In this document: positions 52,770 through 62,587 of the stretch, in pieces | How positions within the stretch are numbered: position 1 is the stretch's first letter | Layout of the letters: every line of letters begins with the position of its first letter | DNA from: Corticimicrobacter populi | GTDB lineage: Bacteria > Pseudomonadota > Gammaproteobacteria > Burkholderiales > Burkholderiaceae_B | NCBI RefSeq assembly: GCF_003123725.1 | Contig: NZ_QETA01000006.1 | Location: forward strand, 1-64,000 | Reading direction: 5' to 3' | Length of the DNA: 64,000 nucleotides | Made by a program: the position numbers and the translations under genes | The notes under the pieces: generated by a model | The model's input: only the letters and a program-made list of their open reading frames with translations | The model's database searches: none | What the model was told of the DNA's origin: nothing

Positions 52770-53732
52770 ATGAAAAAAGCATTGACGATGGCCCTGGCGA
52801 CGCTGTTCGCCGGTACGGTCCAGGCCGCGACCTGGAATATGTCTGCCGAACAGCCGGATGCCAACTACCTGACCCAGAATGCGCGCCAGTTCGCGCAGGA
52901 AATCCAGGAAGCCACCAAAGGCGAACTGGAGATCAAGGTTCAGTCCAACAGTACGCTGCTCAAGCGGCCCGAGGTCAAGCGCGGTGTGCAGCAGGGCGTA
53001 GTCCAGGTGGGCGAAGTGCTGGTTGCCGCCATGGGCAATGAAGATCCTCTGTTCGAAGTCGACAGTGTGCCGTTCCTGGCGTCGTCGTTCGACGAGTCCG
53101 AGAAGCTGTGGAAGGCGACCCGTCCTTTCCTCGAACAGCGCCTGGATGCGCAGGGCATCGTGCTGCTGTACTCGGCCCCCTGGCCTCCTCAGGGTATCTA
53201 TACCAAGAAGCCCATCGAAAGCCTGGCTGACCTGGCTGGCGTGCGCTTTCGCGGTTACAGCCCGGTGACCAGCCGCCTGGCCAGCCTGATGGGGGCGACA
53301 CCCACCACGGTGCAGACACCCGAAATTCCGCAGGCCTTCTCGACGGGCGTGATCGATGCCATGCTGACCTCGCCGGCCACGGGCGTGGACACCCAGGCAT
53401 GGGATTACGTCAAGCATTACTACGATGCCCAGGCCTTCATTCCCCTGAACTTCGTGATCGTCAACAAGCGTGCCTTCGACCGCCTGTCGCCCGAATCCCA
53501 GCAGGCCGTGCGTGATGCGGCTGCTCGTGCCGAGACGCGTGGCTGGACCGATGCCCGCGAACAGACCCAGAAGCTGACCGACATCATGGCCCAGAATGGC
53601 ATGGAAGTCGCACCGCTGCCGCCCAAGCTCGCAGAAGAACTGCGCGCCATCGGCGAGCGCATGGTCGGCGAATGGAAAGCCAAGGCCGGCGAAGACGGCC
53701 AGAAGCTGCTGGACGCCTATCAGCAACAATAA
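52770..53732 (+). CDS. TRAP transporter substrate-binding protein (DctP family)
   Basis: The 320-residue periplasmic protein has a signal peptide (KKALTMALATLFAGTVQA, about 1-20) and the DctP fold. Seen are FEVDSVPFLASSFDESEKL, the Arg-bearing LAGVRFRGYSPVTSRLASLM (the Arg usually pairs with a substrate carboxylate) and QTPEIPQAFSTGVIDAML. ATG 52770 follows ACGGAGAAG. It is the first of three TRAP genes. The substrate is probably an organic acid; it cannot be told from sequence alone. Confidence 0.93.
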   Translation: MKKALTMALATLFAGTVQAATWNMSAEQPDANYLTQNARQFAQEIQEATKGELEIKVQSNSTLLKRPEVKRGVQQGVVQVGEVLVAAMGNEDPLFEVDSVPFLASSFDESEKLWKATRPFLEQRLDAQGIVLLYSAPWPPQGIYTKKPIESLADLAGVRFRGYSPVTSRLASLMGATPTTVQTPEIPQAFSTGVIDAMLTSPATGVDTQAWDYVKHYYDAQAFIPLNFVIVNKRAFDRLSPESQQAVRDAAARAETRGWTDAREQTQKLTDIMAQNGMEVAPLPPKLAEELRAIGERMVGEWKAKAGEDGQKLLDAYQQQ

Positions 53733-53743
53733 GCGAGAGCACT

Positions 53744-54244
53744 ATGCCACTACTTGATCGCCTTGCCACGCTCAGCGGGTTTGTCGCCGCGCTGTTCCTG
53801 GCCATGATCGGCATCGTTGTGGCTGCGCAGATTGTCGGCCGCCTCATGGGTCATCAGATCCCTGGGGCGGACGATCTGGCTGCGTGGTCGATGGCGGCCT
53901 CGGTCTTTCTGGCGTTGCCCTATACCCTGCTGCGCGGGGATCACATCCGGGTCACGCTGTTGTTGCAATTCCTGCCTGAACGGGCGGTCAAACCGTATGA
54001 AGTGGTGGCGACCCTGATCGGCTTCGCTCTGTCGGCCTGGGGTGCATGGAGCGTCAGCGAGTTTGTCTACGAATCCTATGTCTATAACGAAGTGGCCCAG
54101 GGCATGCTCAATGTGCCCTTGTGGCCGGTGCAGATCTGTATGCCGATCGGCATGACCCTGCTGGCCGCGATCATGCTCAAGCGGCTGATTGCCTGCATTC
54201 GTGGTCAACAGATCGAACGTGTGGAAGGAGCCAGCCATGGGTGA
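53744..54244 (+). CDS. TRAP transporter small membrane subunit (DctQ family)
   Basis: The 166-residue protein has four membrane helices. Its first part (FVAALFLAMIGIVVAAQIVG), ADDLAAWSMAASVFLALPYT and the following RGDHIRV are typical of DctQ. It starts 11 nt after the binding-protein gene and overlaps the large subunit by 8 nt. It forms the membrane complex with DctM. Confidence 0.92.
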   Translation: MPLLDRLATLSGFVAALFLAMIGIVVAAQIVGRLMGHQIPGADDLAAWSMAASVFLALPYTLLRGDHIRVTLLLQFLPERAVKPYEVVATLIGFALSAWGAWSVSEFVYESYVYNEVAQGMLNVPLWPVQICMPIGMTLLAAIMLKRLIACIRGQQIERVEGASHG

Positions 54245-55535
54245 TATGTTTCAGGCTGTCGTCCTGATTGGCACGCTTCTGATCCTGTTGGCCGGGGGCG
54301 TCTGGGTAGCGCTGGCATTGATTGCCTGCGGCCTGCTCGGGCTGGTGTATTTTGCTGACGCGCCTGCCGGGATCCTATTTGCGACCAAAGGCTGGGACGC
54401 GACCGCGAACTGGGCACTGACGGCATTGCCACTGTTCATCTGGATGGGCGAGATTCTGTATCGCACCCGTCTGGCCGAAGATATGTTCAACGGTCTCGCG
54501 CCCTGGGTACGTCGTCTGCCGGGTCGGCTGGTGCACGTCAACGTGCTGGGCTGCGGCATTTTCGCGGCAGTGAGCGGTTCTTCGGCCGCGACGGCTGCGA
54601 CGATCGGCAAGATTTCGTTGCCGGAACTCAAGGCGCGTGGCTACAACGACGGCATCAGTATCGGCTCGCTGGCCGGTGCGGGTACGCTGGGCCTGCTGAT
54701 TCCGCCGTCGATTGTCATGATTGTCTACGGTGTCTCGGCACAGGTGTCGATCATCAGGCTGTTTATCGCAGGCATCGTGCCGGGCCTGATGCTGATGGTG
54801 CTGTTCTCGGGCTACATCGGCCTGTGGTCGTGGCGCAATCCGGACAAGGTTCCCCCCATGGAGCCGGCGGTGCCGCTGCGCGAAATGTTCGGTCGCCTCA
54901 AGCTGCTGCTGCCGGTGATGTTGCTGATCGCCGGTGTGATCGGTGCGATCTATACGGGCCTGGCGACAGCCACCGAGTCGGCAACGGTCGGCGTGATCGG
55001 TGCGCTGCTGATCGCGGCTGCGGGCAAGTCGCTGACGCTCAAGTCGTTCTTTGAGAGCCTGCTGGGCGCGACTCGTACTTCCTGCATGATCTGCTTCATC
55101 ATGCTGGGTGCCGCCTACCTGACCAGTGCCATGAGCTTTTCCGGCCTGCCTGCCAACCTGGCAGCCTGGATCTCCTCGTTGGGTCTGAGCCAGTACCAGT
55201 TGATCGCGGTGCTCACGGTGTTCTTCATCATCCTGGGGGCGTTCCTCGATGGCATTTCCATCGTGGTGCTGACCACAGCGGTTCTGATGCCGGCCATCCA
55301 GGCAGCCGGTATCGATCCGATCTGGTTCGGTATCTTCCTGATCCTGGTCGTTGAAATGGCACAGATCACGCCACCCGTCGGGTTCAATCTGTTCGTGATC
55401 CAGAGCATTACCGGGCGCAACCTGTTCGAGCTGGTCAGGATGTCCTTCCCGTTCTTCCTGATCCTGGTGCTGGCGGTAGTGATCATCAGCATGTTCCCGC
55501 AGATCGTGACCTTCCTGCCGGAAGCCATGCGCTGA
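54237..55535 (+). CDS. TRAP transporter large permease (DctM family)
   Basis: The 432-residue, 11-12-helix protein carries the transport path. Typical stretches are FAAVSGSSAATAATIGKISL, GTLGLLIPPSIVMIVYGVSA, ATATESATVGVIGALL and QITPPVGFNLFVIQ. It starts inside the end of dctQ (ATG 54237, with GGAG at 54227). It is the last gene of the operon and is followed by a strong terminator. Confidence 0.95.
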   Translation: MGDMFQAVVLIGTLLILLAGGVWVALALIACGLLGLVYFADAPAGILFATKGWDATANWALTALPLFIWMGEILYRTRLAEDMFNGLAPWVRRLPGRLVHVNVLGCGIFAAVSGSSAATAATIGKISLPELKARGYNDGISIGSLAGAGTLGLLIPPSIVMIVYGVSAQVSIIRLFIAGIVPGLMLMVLFSGYIGLWSWRNPDKVPPMEPAVPLREMFGRLKLLLPVMLLIAGVIGAIYTGLATATESATVGVIGALLIAAAGKSLTLKSFFESLLGATRTSCMICFIMLGAAYLTSAMSFSGLPANLAAWISSLGLSQYQLIAVLTVFFIILGAFLDGISIVVLTTAVLMPAIQAAGIDPIWFGIFLILVVEMAQITPPVGFNLFVIQSITGRNLFELVRMSFPFFLILVLAVVIISMFPQIVTFLPEAMR

Positions 55536-55558
55536 TTCTGCACATATCTGCCACACTG

Positions 55559-55592
55559 AAAACCGGGCTGTTTCGTACAGCCCGGTTTTTTT
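55559..55592 (+). terminator. Intrinsic terminator after the TRAP operon
   Basis: A 13-bp stem (55559-55571 with 55577-55589, including gggctgt/acagccc) has a 5-nt loop and ends in a run of seven T. Confidence 0.93.
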
Positions 55593-55631
55593 GTGTTGGG
55601 CGGCTTGACTCGCGAAGCGCTTATTTTAAAA

Positions 55632-55655
55632 TTGAGCACTATTATCATTTGCGTT
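55632..55655 (+). promoter_or_regulatory. Possible Fur-controlled promoter of the FecI-type sigma gene
   Basis: The AT-rich stretch around 55625-55655 contains attatcattt, which matches one half of a Fur box (consensus GATAATGATAATCATTATC); the other half is poor. It lies about 30-50 nt before the sigma gene. Iron control is expected for this gene family. Confidence 0.35.
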
Positions 55656-55682
55656 TTTCGGGCAATCGTGGAGGGCAGGTTG

Positions 55683-56204
55683 GTGGCAGAATCGGGAGTG
55701 CGGGAGCAGTTGCACGAACTGTACCGCGATCACCATGCCTGGCTGTTCGATTGGTTGCGCCGTCGCCTGGGCTGCCGCCACAATGCTGCCGATGTGGCGC
55801 AGGACACCTTCGAGCGCCTGCTGGCATCGCGCAACGCCTTGCAAGGGCAGCGCATTCCGATTGACGAACCACGGGCCTATCTCACCACCACGGCGCGGCG
55901 ATTGCTGATAGACCGTGCGCGCCGCGAACAGGTCGAACGTGCCTACCTTGAGGCGTTGCATGCCAGGGCCCAGGATGTTGCCGGCTACCCCTCTCCCGAA
56001 CAGATCATGGAGGCCGTGCAGGCGCTGGCACATATCTGCGCCGTGCTCGAAGGTGTCTCGGCCCGTGCGCGGGCCGCCTTTCTGCTTCATTATCTGGATG
56101 GCTGGACGCATGCCGACGTGGCGACGCATCTGGGGGTCTCCGCCAAGATGGTGCAGAAATATCTGGTTCAGGTGCTGCTGCATTGCCACAGCCAGAGCCG
56201 TTGA
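55683..56204 (+). CDS. fecI: ECF sigma factor, FecI type
   Basis: The 173-residue protein has sigma-70 region 2 (LHELYRDHHAWLFDWLRRRL, DVAQDTFERLL, EPRAYLTTTARRLLIDRARR) and region 4 (ARAAFLLHYLDGWTHADVAT, HLGVSAKMVQKYL). GTG 55683 has GGAGGGCAGG upstream; TTG 55680 is possible. With the next two genes it forms a cell-surface signalling system, in which a siderophore-loaded receptor signals through the FecR-type protein to this sigma factor. Confidence 0.92.
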   Translation: MAESGVREQLHELYRDHHAWLFDWLRRRLGCRHNAADVAQDTFERLLASRNALQGQRIPIDEPRAYLTTTARRLLIDRARREQVERAYLEALHARAQDVAGYPSPEQIMEAVQALAHICAVLEGVSARARAAFLLHYLDGWTHADVATHLGVSAKMVQKYLVQVLLHCHSQSR

Positions 56205-56213
56205 GTCGACAGC

Positions 56214-57230
56214 ATGGCGCGCAACAAACCGGAGCAGGATGAAATTGCCAGTCAGGCAGCGCACTGGCTGGTTCTGCTGTCGGTGGATGACGAGCATGAG
56301 CGAGCTGGCACACACGCTGCATTCGAGGCCTGGAAGCGGGCCGATCCACGGCATGCCGAGGCTGCTGTGGCAATGGAGGGGTTGCTGGGCCAGGTGGGTG
56401 CGCTGCGTGCCAACGGCGGGGCGGCGCTGGGGGCAAGAACCGTATCCTCCGTGCTGACCAGCGGTGGCCGTCGTCGTACTCGCGCAGGTCTCGCAATACT
56501 TTTACTGGCTGGCGTGGCCTTGCTGCCAGGCTGGCTGGTGCTGCGTACCTATTCTCCTGCCTACCTGCTGGCGGATATTCGCTCGGGCGTGGGGCAATGG
56601 ACCAGCGAGACGCTGCCGGATGGCACGCGGCTCATGCTTAATGCTGCCAGCGCAGTCAACCTGCGCTACGACGCAGGGCAGCGCGTGGTCGAGCTGATCC
56701 AGGGCGATATGCTGGTGGACGTGGCCAAGGATGCCACCCGGCCTTTCATCGTGGAAACACGGGATGGCAGCATGCGTGCGCTGGGCACGCGCTTTCAGGT
56801 CAGCCGCCAGTCTGATGCGACGCAATTGGGGGTGTTGGAGTCGCAGGTCGAGGCGCGATCCGGCACGGTGACAATGCCGGTTGATCAAGCAACCCGCCGG
56901 GTCGATGCGGGATGGCAGGTGCGCATCACTGCGCAGGGTGTCGGGCCGTTGGTTGCGCTTGACGTGCCGGCCATCGAGGATGCATGGCAGCGGCGGCGTC
57001 TGCTGGTAGACGACCAGCCTCTGACCGAAGTGCTGGATATCCTGAGCCGTTATCGGCGTGGCGTGCTCCGGTATGACGCCCGTGCCTTGGCGGGTATCCG
57101 GATTTCGGCTGTCCTGCCTCTGGATGACACGGATCGGGCGTTGCAGTTGCTGGAAGTCAGTCTGCCCGGTTTGCGCGTGCGCATGTTCACTTCCTATTGG
57201 GTGCAGGTGGACAGCGTGCCTCGTCCCTGA
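56214..57230 (+). CDS. fecR: FecR-family anti-sigma/sigma regulator
   Basis: The 338-residue protein has an N-terminal cytoplasmic domain (ASQAAHWLVLLS and FEAWKRADPRHAEAAVAMEG), a membrane helix (about 85-110) and a periplasmic FecR domain (about 125-220: DIRSGVGQWTSETLPDGTRL and LIQGDMLVDVAKD) with a C-terminal secretin/TonB-short-N-like part. It receives the signal from the receptor and controls the FecI-type sigma factor. It follows that gene by 9 nt. Confidence 0.93.
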   Translation: MARNKPEQDEIASQAAHWLVLLSVDDEHERAGTHAAFEAWKRADPRHAEAAVAMEGLLGQVGALRANGGAALGARTVSSVLTSGGRRRTRAGLAILLLAGVALLPGWLVLRTYSPAYLLADIRSGVGQWTSETLPDGTRLMLNAASAVNLRYDAGQRVVELIQGDMLVDVAKDATRPFIVETRDGSMRALGTRFQVSRQSDATQLGVLESQVEARSGTVTMPVDQATRRVDAGWQVRITAQGVGPLVALDVPAIEDAWQRRRLLVDDQPLTEVLDILSRYRRGVLRYDARALAGIRISAVLPLDDTDRALQLLEVSLPGLRVRMFTSYWVQVDSVPRP

Positions 57231-57337
57231 CTCGATAGGCGTTTCACCGCAAGGCAATTTTTTTGACGAGGCCGGTTCTATTTCCTGTTTTTCGTGCGTC
57301 AAGCAAGAAAGAACACTTGAAACAGGAGAATGCCGAG

Positions 57338-59788
57338 ATGGCCACTTTATATCGTTCCAGGACGGCAAGCCGTACCGTACCTGGTGCCCGTCGCTTTGCC
57401 ATGTTGCGTCGCCTGCCACTCTTGGCGGCCATCGGTCTGATGGCTCTGAATGTCCCCCAGGTGCGTGCTGATACCGAGGTGGCCGAGGGAAGCATTGTCT
57501 ACGACATCCCGGCGGGGTCGCTGGCAGATGTGCTGCGGCATTATGCCCAGCAATCGGGTGCCGACATCGTGATCGATGCGAGGGGCGCGCTGGCAGGGCG
57601 CAGCAGCGATGGGCTGCAAGGACGGCATGGCGTGGCGGAAGGGTTTGACATCCTGTTGCGTGGCACGGGCTATCGTGCCGTGCGTACCGGGGCGGGCTAT
57701 GTACTGCAGGCGTTGCCGGCAGAACCGTCTGCTGGCGTGTCGACGCTCGATGCCGTAATGGTCCAGGGGCAAGCCGTGCGCAGTGCAGCCACGGATGGCA
57801 ACGATAGCTATGCCGCACGCTATGTGAGCCTGGGCAAGGGCACTCAGTCCTGGCGTGAAATCCCGCAATCAGTGTCGGTCATGACCCGTAGCCAGATGGA
57901 TGACATGGGGGCCGTGACGGTCGCGGAGGCGATGGGCTACATGACCGGGCTGACGCAATCAGATTATGAGGGCACTGAAAAATTCAATGCGCGCGGGTTT
58001 GCAACCAGTGCCCAGTTCGACGGCGTTCCCCAGCAAGACTTTGGCACCCATCTGGATCTGGCGATCTATGACCGGGTTGAGGTGCTGCGCGGGCCTTCGG
58101 GTCTGTTGACCGGCACAGGCGAGCCGGGCGGCGCGATCAATTATGCTCGCAAGCGGCCACGCGATGCCGCGCATGGGTCGGCGGCGTTGACGGCCGGGTC
58201 CTGGTCATACCGGCGTGCCGAAGTGGATGGCGGCGGGCCGCTGAACGAAGCCGGCACCCTCCGGGGGCGAGTGGTGGGTGCCTGGCAGCGGGAGGACAAG
58301 TTCTACGAACTGGGGCACAACGCACCACGCACGCTTTATGGGGTGATCGAGCTCGACCTGTCCGAGCGCACGACACTGGGCGTCGCTGGCACCTGGCATG
58401 AGCGGCAGTTTCGCAATTTCAACGGGTTGCCTCTGTATGCGGACGGCAGCCTGCCCGGTCGTGATGATTATGTAGGATCAGACCGGCTTTCCAAGTATCG
58501 CGAGCATGACTACAGCCTCGACCTGACGCATCGTTTCGACAATGGCTGGACCGCCAAGGCCACCTATATGCACCGGCGCGAGCGTTATCGGGGTTACTCG
58601 GCCTTTGCCGGCAGTGCCCTGGATACTGCCACGGGACGTGCCGGTATTTCAGCTGGCCGGATTGCCAATGATTTTGAATGGGATCAGGGCGACCTGCAAG
58701 TCTCGGGGCCGGTACGACTGCTGGGACAGGAGCATTGGCTGGCGTTGGGTTACAACAGTAGCCGTTATGAGTCGACGACGGGTAGCCGTTTTGTCTGGCT
58801 GCCTGATTGGGCTCCACTCCAGGATCATGATTTTGGTGCGGCATTCGATGCGCCGGTGACCAATTTCAACCGCAGCGTGACGAAGCAGTCGGGCTTGTAC
58901 AGCACGGCACGGATTCGGCTGGCCGAGCCGCTGACCCTGGTGCTGGGAGGGCGCTGGACCGATTACCGGCTCAAAAGCCGGCAGGTTGCCCCGGTCGCCA
59001 GTAGCTGGACGCGCAGTGCTGCAGACGTCGATAGCGAGTTCACACCGTTCGGCGGGCTGGTCTGGGACGTGGCCGATAACATGACCGTATATGCCAGTTA
59101 TGCCGATATTTTCGTACCGCAGGACGAAGAAGATGTCAGCGGCCAGACACTGCGCCCGCGCGTGGGCTGGCAGGCCGAGGCAGGGGTCAAGGGTGAGTTT
59201 CTGGATGGCAGGCTGAACGCTTCGCTGGCGGTGTTCCGTATCCGGGATACCAACCGCGCCATCACGGACGACGCGAACATCGGCTGCGGTGGGACGCCCA
59301 ACGGGGCCTGCTATCGCGCTGCCGGCAAGGTACAGAGCCAGGGCGTCGAGATGGAGGTCAGTGGGCGTTTATCACCTGGTTGGGATGTCATGGCCGGCTA
59401 TACCTATACGGATGCCAAATATCTGAGCGACTCGGATCCGGCCAATGTCGGGCGGCGCTTTGGTGCCGATGTGTTGCCGCGCCACCTGCTCAGGCTGTGG
59501 ACGCATTACCGGTTTGGTCCCACCGATTTTGATGGTGCGCTGACTGGCTGGCGGATCGGTGCAGGTCTGCAGGCTCAGAGCAATGTCCAGACCGCTTCGA
59601 TCAGGCAAGGGGCATATGCGACCGTATCGTTGCGTCTTGGCTACCGGTTCGATGCGCACTGGGATGCTTCGCTTGCAGTCAACAATCTTTTCGATCGTAC
59701 GTATCTGCGCACGCCGGGTCACGCGACCTTCTACAATCTGTATGGGGCACCACGCAATGCCATGTTGACCTTGCGCTACGCTTTATAG
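57338..59788 (+). CDS. TonB-dependent siderophore receptor with signalling domain (FpvA/FhuE-like)
   Basis: The 816-residue outer-membrane protein has a signal peptide (about 15-45, RRLPLLAAIGLMALNVPQVR...), an STN signalling domain (about 50-130: IVYDIPAGSLADVLRHYAQQ, LQGRHGVAEGFDILLRGTGY), a plug (IPQSVSVMTRSQMDDMG, RGFATSAQFDGVPQ, DRVEVLRGPSGLLTGTGEPG) and a 22-strand barrel ending PRNAMLTLRYAL. The GEPGGAINYARKRP stretch is typical of ferric-siderophore receptors. The STN domain and the fecI-fecR genes upstream show self-signalling. The siderophore is unknown, and no biosynthesis gene is nearby. ATG 57338 is used; the frame is open from 57263. Confidence 0.94.
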   Translation: MATLYRSRTASRTVPGARRFAMLRRLPLLAAIGLMALNVPQVRADTEVAEGSIVYDIPAGSLADVLRHYAQQSGADIVIDARGALAGRSSDGLQGRHGVAEGFDILLRGTGYRAVRTGAGYVLQALPAEPSAGVSTLDAVMVQGQAVRSAATDGNDSYAARYVSLGKGTQSWREIPQSVSVMTRSQMDDMGAVTVAEAMGYMTGLTQSDYEGTEKFNARGFATSAQFDGVPQQDFGTHLDLAIYDRVEVLRGPSGLLTGTGEPGGAINYARKRPRDAAHGSAALTAGSWSYRRAEVDGGGPLNEAGTLRGRVVGAWQREDKFYELGHNAPRTLYGVIELDLSERTTLGVAGTWHERQFRNFNGLPLYADGSLPGRDDYVGSDRLSKYREHDYSLDLTHRFDNGWTAKATYMHRRERYRGYSAFAGSALDTATGRAGISAGRIANDFEWDQGDLQVSGPVRLLGQEHWLALGYNSSRYESTTGSRFVWLPDWAPLQDHDFGAAFDAPVTNFNRSVTKQSGLYSTARIRLAEPLTLVLGGRWTDYRLKSRQVAPVASSWTRSAADVDSEFTPFGGLVWDVADNMTVYASYADIFVPQDEEDVSGQTLRPRVGWQAEAGVKGEFLDGRLNASLAVFRIRDTNRAITDDANIGCGGTPNGACYRAAGKVQSQGVEMEVSGRLSPGWDVMAGYTYTDAKYLSDSDPANVGRRFGADVLPRHLLRLWTHYRFGPTDFDGALTGWRIGAGLQAQSNVQTASIRQGAYATVSLRLGYRFDAHWDASLAVNNLFDRTYLRTPGHATFYNLYGAPRNAMLTLRYAL

Positions 59789-59804
59789 GGTTCCCTTTGC
59801 GCAA

Positions 59805-59862
59805 CACGGGATAAGACAAAGTCAACATAGGTGTTGCCATATCCCGTGATTGCGTATAGAAT
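59805..59862 (+). promoter_or_regulatory. Probable promoter of the rplN operon with overlapping inverted repeat
   Basis: TTGCCA (59834-59839) and TAGAAT (59857-59862) are spaced by 17 nt and would give a leader of about 170 nt before rplN. The inverted repeat CACGGGATA (59805-59813) with TATCCCGTG (59840-59848) spans the -35 region and may be a weak terminator of the receptor gene or an operator. Confidence 0.6.
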
Positions 59863-60038
59863 GGCCTGCTTGCCTAGATAGTTTTGTCGGGCAAGGTTAA
59901 CTTTCCAGATTTCAACCCAGGGCGATGGCAAGGCGCAACAGTGCTGAGTTATTACCTGACGGGACCAAAACTGGTGGAATCGGTGGGGTGATCGCAAGGT
60001 CTTCCGGCTATTTCCGCTAAGTTGGAACAGGATAAATC

Positions 60039-60407
60039 ATGATTCAAATGCAGACCACGCTGGACGTGGCCGACAACACCGGTGCACGTTCCGTCATGTG
60101 CATCAAGGTGCTCGGCGGTTCCAAGCGCCGTTATGCCGGCATCGGCGACATCATCAAAGTGAGTGTCAAGGATGCGGCTCCCCGCGGGCGCGTCAAGAAG
60201 GGCGAAATCTACAACGCCGTGGTGGTTCGCACCGCCAAGGGCGTTCGCCGCAAGGACGGTTCGCTGATTAAGTTTGGTGGCAATGCCGCCGTGTTGCTCA
60301 ATGCCAAGCTGGAGCCCATCGGCACCCGCATCTTCGGACCGGTCACGCGCGAGCTGCGTACCGAAAAGTTCATGAAGATCGTGTCGTTGGCCCCGGAAGT
60401 GCTGTAA
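60039..60407 (+). CDS. rplN: 50S ribosomal protein L14
   Basis: The 122-residue L14 lies at the subunit interface. It starts [20 protein letters not shown] and has [20 protein letters not shown] and the [18 protein letters not shown] signature. It is the first gene of the spc-type block, which here starts its own transcript 19 kb after rpsQ. Confidence 0.98.
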   Translation: MIQMQTTLDVADNTGARSVMCIKVLGGSKRRYAGIGDIIKVSVKDAAPRGRVKKGEIYNAVVVRTAKGVRRKDGSLIKFGGNAAVLLNAKLEPIGTRIFGPVTRELRTEKFMKIVSLAPEVL

Positions 60408-60417
60408 GGAGCGGATG

Positions 60418-60750
60418 ATGAACAAAATTCGCAAAGGTGACGAAGTCATCGTTCTGGCTGGTCGTGACAAGACGCGTCGCGGTACCGTGCTGGAAATCGT
60501 GGGCGAAGACCGCGTGCTGGTCGAAGGCGTGAACGTCGTCAAGAAGCATGCACGTCCCAACCCCTCGCTGGGTACGGCTGGCGGCATCGTCGAAAAGACC
60601 CTGCCCATCCACATCTCGAATGTGGCAGTGTTCAACCCGGCGTCCGGCAAGGGCGAGCGGGTGTCGATCAAGGTCGAGCAGGTCGAAGGCAAGCGCAAGG
60701 CGGTTCGTGTGTTCCGCTCCAACGGCGCAGTCGTCGGCGCCAAGGCATAA
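60418..60750 (+). CDS. rplX: 50S ribosomal protein L24
   Basis: The 110-residue L24 starts 50S assembly. It has a KOW motif ([20 protein letters not shown]) and [26 protein letters not shown] at 60406-60411 favours ATG 60418 over ATG 60415. Confidence 0.97.
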   Translation: MNKIRKGDEVIVLAGRDKTRRGTVLEIVGEDRVLVEGVNVVKKHARPNPSLGTAGGIVEKTLPIHISNVAVFNPASGKGERVSIKVEQVEGKRKAVRVFRSNGAVVGAKA

Positions 60751-60759
60751 GGAACGAAA

Positions 60760-61299
60760 ATGGCTCGTTTTCAAGAACTCTATCGCGACAAGGTGGCTCC
60801 CGCCCTGCGCGAAAAATTTGGCTACAAGAGCGCCATGCAAGTGCCGCGCATCACCAAGGTCACCCTGAATATGGGCGTGTCCGAGGCGGTTGCCGACAAG
60901 AAAGTGATCGAACATGCCTTTGGCGACCTGACTCGCATCGCTGGCCAGAAGCCCGTCATCACCAAGACCCGCAAGGCTATCGCAGGTTTCAAGATCCGCG
61001 AAAACTACCCGATCGGCTGCATGGTGACCCTGCGTGGCGAACGCATGTACGAATTCCTGGATCGTCTGGTGACCGTGGCCCTGCCGCGTGTGCGTGACTT
61101 CCGTGGTATCTCCGGTCGTGCATTCGACGGTCGTGGCAACTACAACGTCGGGGTGAAAGAGCAGATTATTTTCCCCGAAATCGAATACGACAAGGTCGAC
61201 GCGCTGCGTGGTCTGAACATCAGCATCACCACCACGGCCAAAACCGACGAGGAAGCCAAGGCGCTGCTGGCAGCGCTGAACTTCCCGTTCCGCAACTAA
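60760..61299 (+). CDS. rplE: 50S ribosomal protein L5
   Basis: The 179-residue L5 binds 5S rRNA and the P-site tRNA elbow. Typical parts are [40 protein letters not shown] and the [11 protein letters not shown] segment. It follows rplX by 9 nt. Confidence 0.98.
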   Translation: MARFQELYRDKVAPALREKFGYKSAMQVPRITKVTLNMGVSEAVADKKVIEHAFGDLTRIAGQKPVITKTRKAIAGFKIRENYPIGCMVTLRGERMYEFLDRLVTVALPRVRDFRGISGRAFDGRGNYNVGVKEQIIFPEIEYDKVDALRGLNISITTTAKTDEEAKALLAALNFPFRN

Positions 61300-61310
61300 G
61301 GGGCGATGAC

Positions 61311-61616
61311 GTGGCAAAACTCTCACTCATCAATCGTGACGTCAAGCGAGCCAAGCTGGCTGCAAAGTATGCGCCCAAGCGTGCTGCGCTGAAGGCGATC
61401 ATCGACGACGCGTCGAAATCCGACGAAGAGCGCTATCAGGCTCGGCTCGCGCTGCAACAGCTGCCGCGCAATGCCAGCCCCTCGCGTCAGCGTAATCGCT
61501 GCGCGATCACGGGTCGTCCTCGCGGCGTTTTCAAGAAGTTCGGTCTCGGCCGCATCAAGCTGCGCGAGATGGCAATGCGCGGTGAGATCCCGGGCGTAAC
61601 CAAGGCCAGCTGGTAG
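61311..61616 (+). CDS. rpsN: 30S ribosomal protein S14
   Basis: The 101-residue S14 is the long, zinc-free type: no CxxC pairs are present. It has [20 protein letters not shown] and ends [11 protein letters not shown]. The start is GTG 61311, which gives the family N-terminus [16 protein letters not shown]. Confidence 0.97.
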   Translation: MAKLSLINRDVKRAKLAAKYAPKRAALKAIIDDASKSDEERYQARLALQQLPRNASPSRQRNRCAITGRPRGVFKKFGLGRIKLREMAMRGEIPGVTKASW

Positions 61617-61626
61617 GAGAAACATT

Positions 61627-62022
61627 ATGAGCATGAGCGATCCCATCGCCGATATGCTGACGCGCATTCGCAATGCGCAACAGGTCGAGAAAGTTTCCGT
61701 TGCGATGCCTTCCTCCAAGCTGAAAGTGGCCATTGCCGCCGTGCTGAAAGATGAAGGCTATATCGAGGATTTCGCGCTCAAGGGTACGCCCGCCAAGCCG
61801 GAACTCGAAATCGCCCTGAAGTACTACGCAGGTCGCCCCGTGATCGAGCGCATTGAGCGCGTATCGCGCCCCGGTCTGCGGATCTACAAGGGTCGCACCA
61901 GCATTCCTCAGGTCATGAATGGCCTGGGTGTCGCCATCGTGTCCACGCCCCGCGGCGTGATGACCGATCGCAAGGCTCGCGCCAATGGCGTGGGTGGCGA
62001 AGTGCTGTGCTACGTGGCCTAA
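61627..62022 (+). CDS. rpsH: 30S ribosomal protein S8
   Basis: The 131-residue S8 binds the central domain of 16S rRNA and in E. coli represses the spc operon. It has [20 protein letters not shown] and the C-terminal signature [23 protein letters not shown] 61633 is an alternative start. Confidence 0.98.
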   Translation: MSMSDPIADMLTRIRNAQQVEKVSVAMPSSKLKVAIAAVLKDEGYIEDFALKGTPAKPELEIALKYYAGRPVIERIERVSRPGLRIYKGRTSIPQVMNGLGVAIVSTPRGVMTDRKARANGVGGEVLCYVA

Positions 62023-62032
62023 GGAGAATCAG

Positions 62033-62566
62033 ATGTCACGTATCGCAAAATACCCCGTAGACCTGCCCAAGGGTGTTGAAGCCAACATTACGGCAGAACA
62101 GATCACCGTCAAGGGTCCGCTGGGCACGCTCAGCCAACCCCTGAGCGGCGATGTCGAAATCAAGCTGGAAGATGGCAAGCTGAACTTTGCTGTGGCCAAC
62201 GAAACCCGTCATGCCAAGGCCATGTCCGGCACGCTGCGCGCGCTGGTCAACAACATGGTCACCGGCGTGAGCAAGGGCTTCGAGCGTCGCCTGACCCTGG
62301 TTGGCGTGGGTTTCCGCGCCCAGGTCCAGGGCGAGGCACTCAAGCTGCAGCTTGGTTTCTCGCACGACATCGTGCATCCCCTGCCGGCCGGTATCAAGGC
62401 CGAATGTCCCAGCCAGACGGAAATCGTCATCAAGGGCAGTGACAAGCAGGTGGTTGGAGAAGTGGCGGCCAAGATTCGCGCCTACCGCAAGCCCGAGCCC
62501 TACAAGGGCAAGGGTGTCCGGTATGCCGACGAGCGCGTCGTCATCAAGGAAACCAAGAAGAAATAA
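62033..62566 (+). CDS. rplF: 50S ribosomal protein L6
   Basis: The 177-residue L6 lies near the factor-binding site. It starts [20 protein letters not shown] and contains the signature [17 protein letters not shown]. The ATG at 62033 follows AAGGAGAA; the longer frame from 61985 lies inside rpsH. Confidence 0.98.
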   Translation: MSRIAKYPVDLPKGVEANITAEQITVKGPLGTLSQPLSGDVEIKLEDGKLNFAVANETRHAKAMSGTLRALVNNMVTGVSKGFERRLTLVGVGFRAQVQGEALKLQLGFSHDIVHPLPAGIKAECPSQTEIVIKGSDKQVVGEVAAKIRAYRKPEPYKGKGVRYADERVVIKETKKK

Positions 62567-62587
62567 GCGCCCAGGTAAGGACAGATC

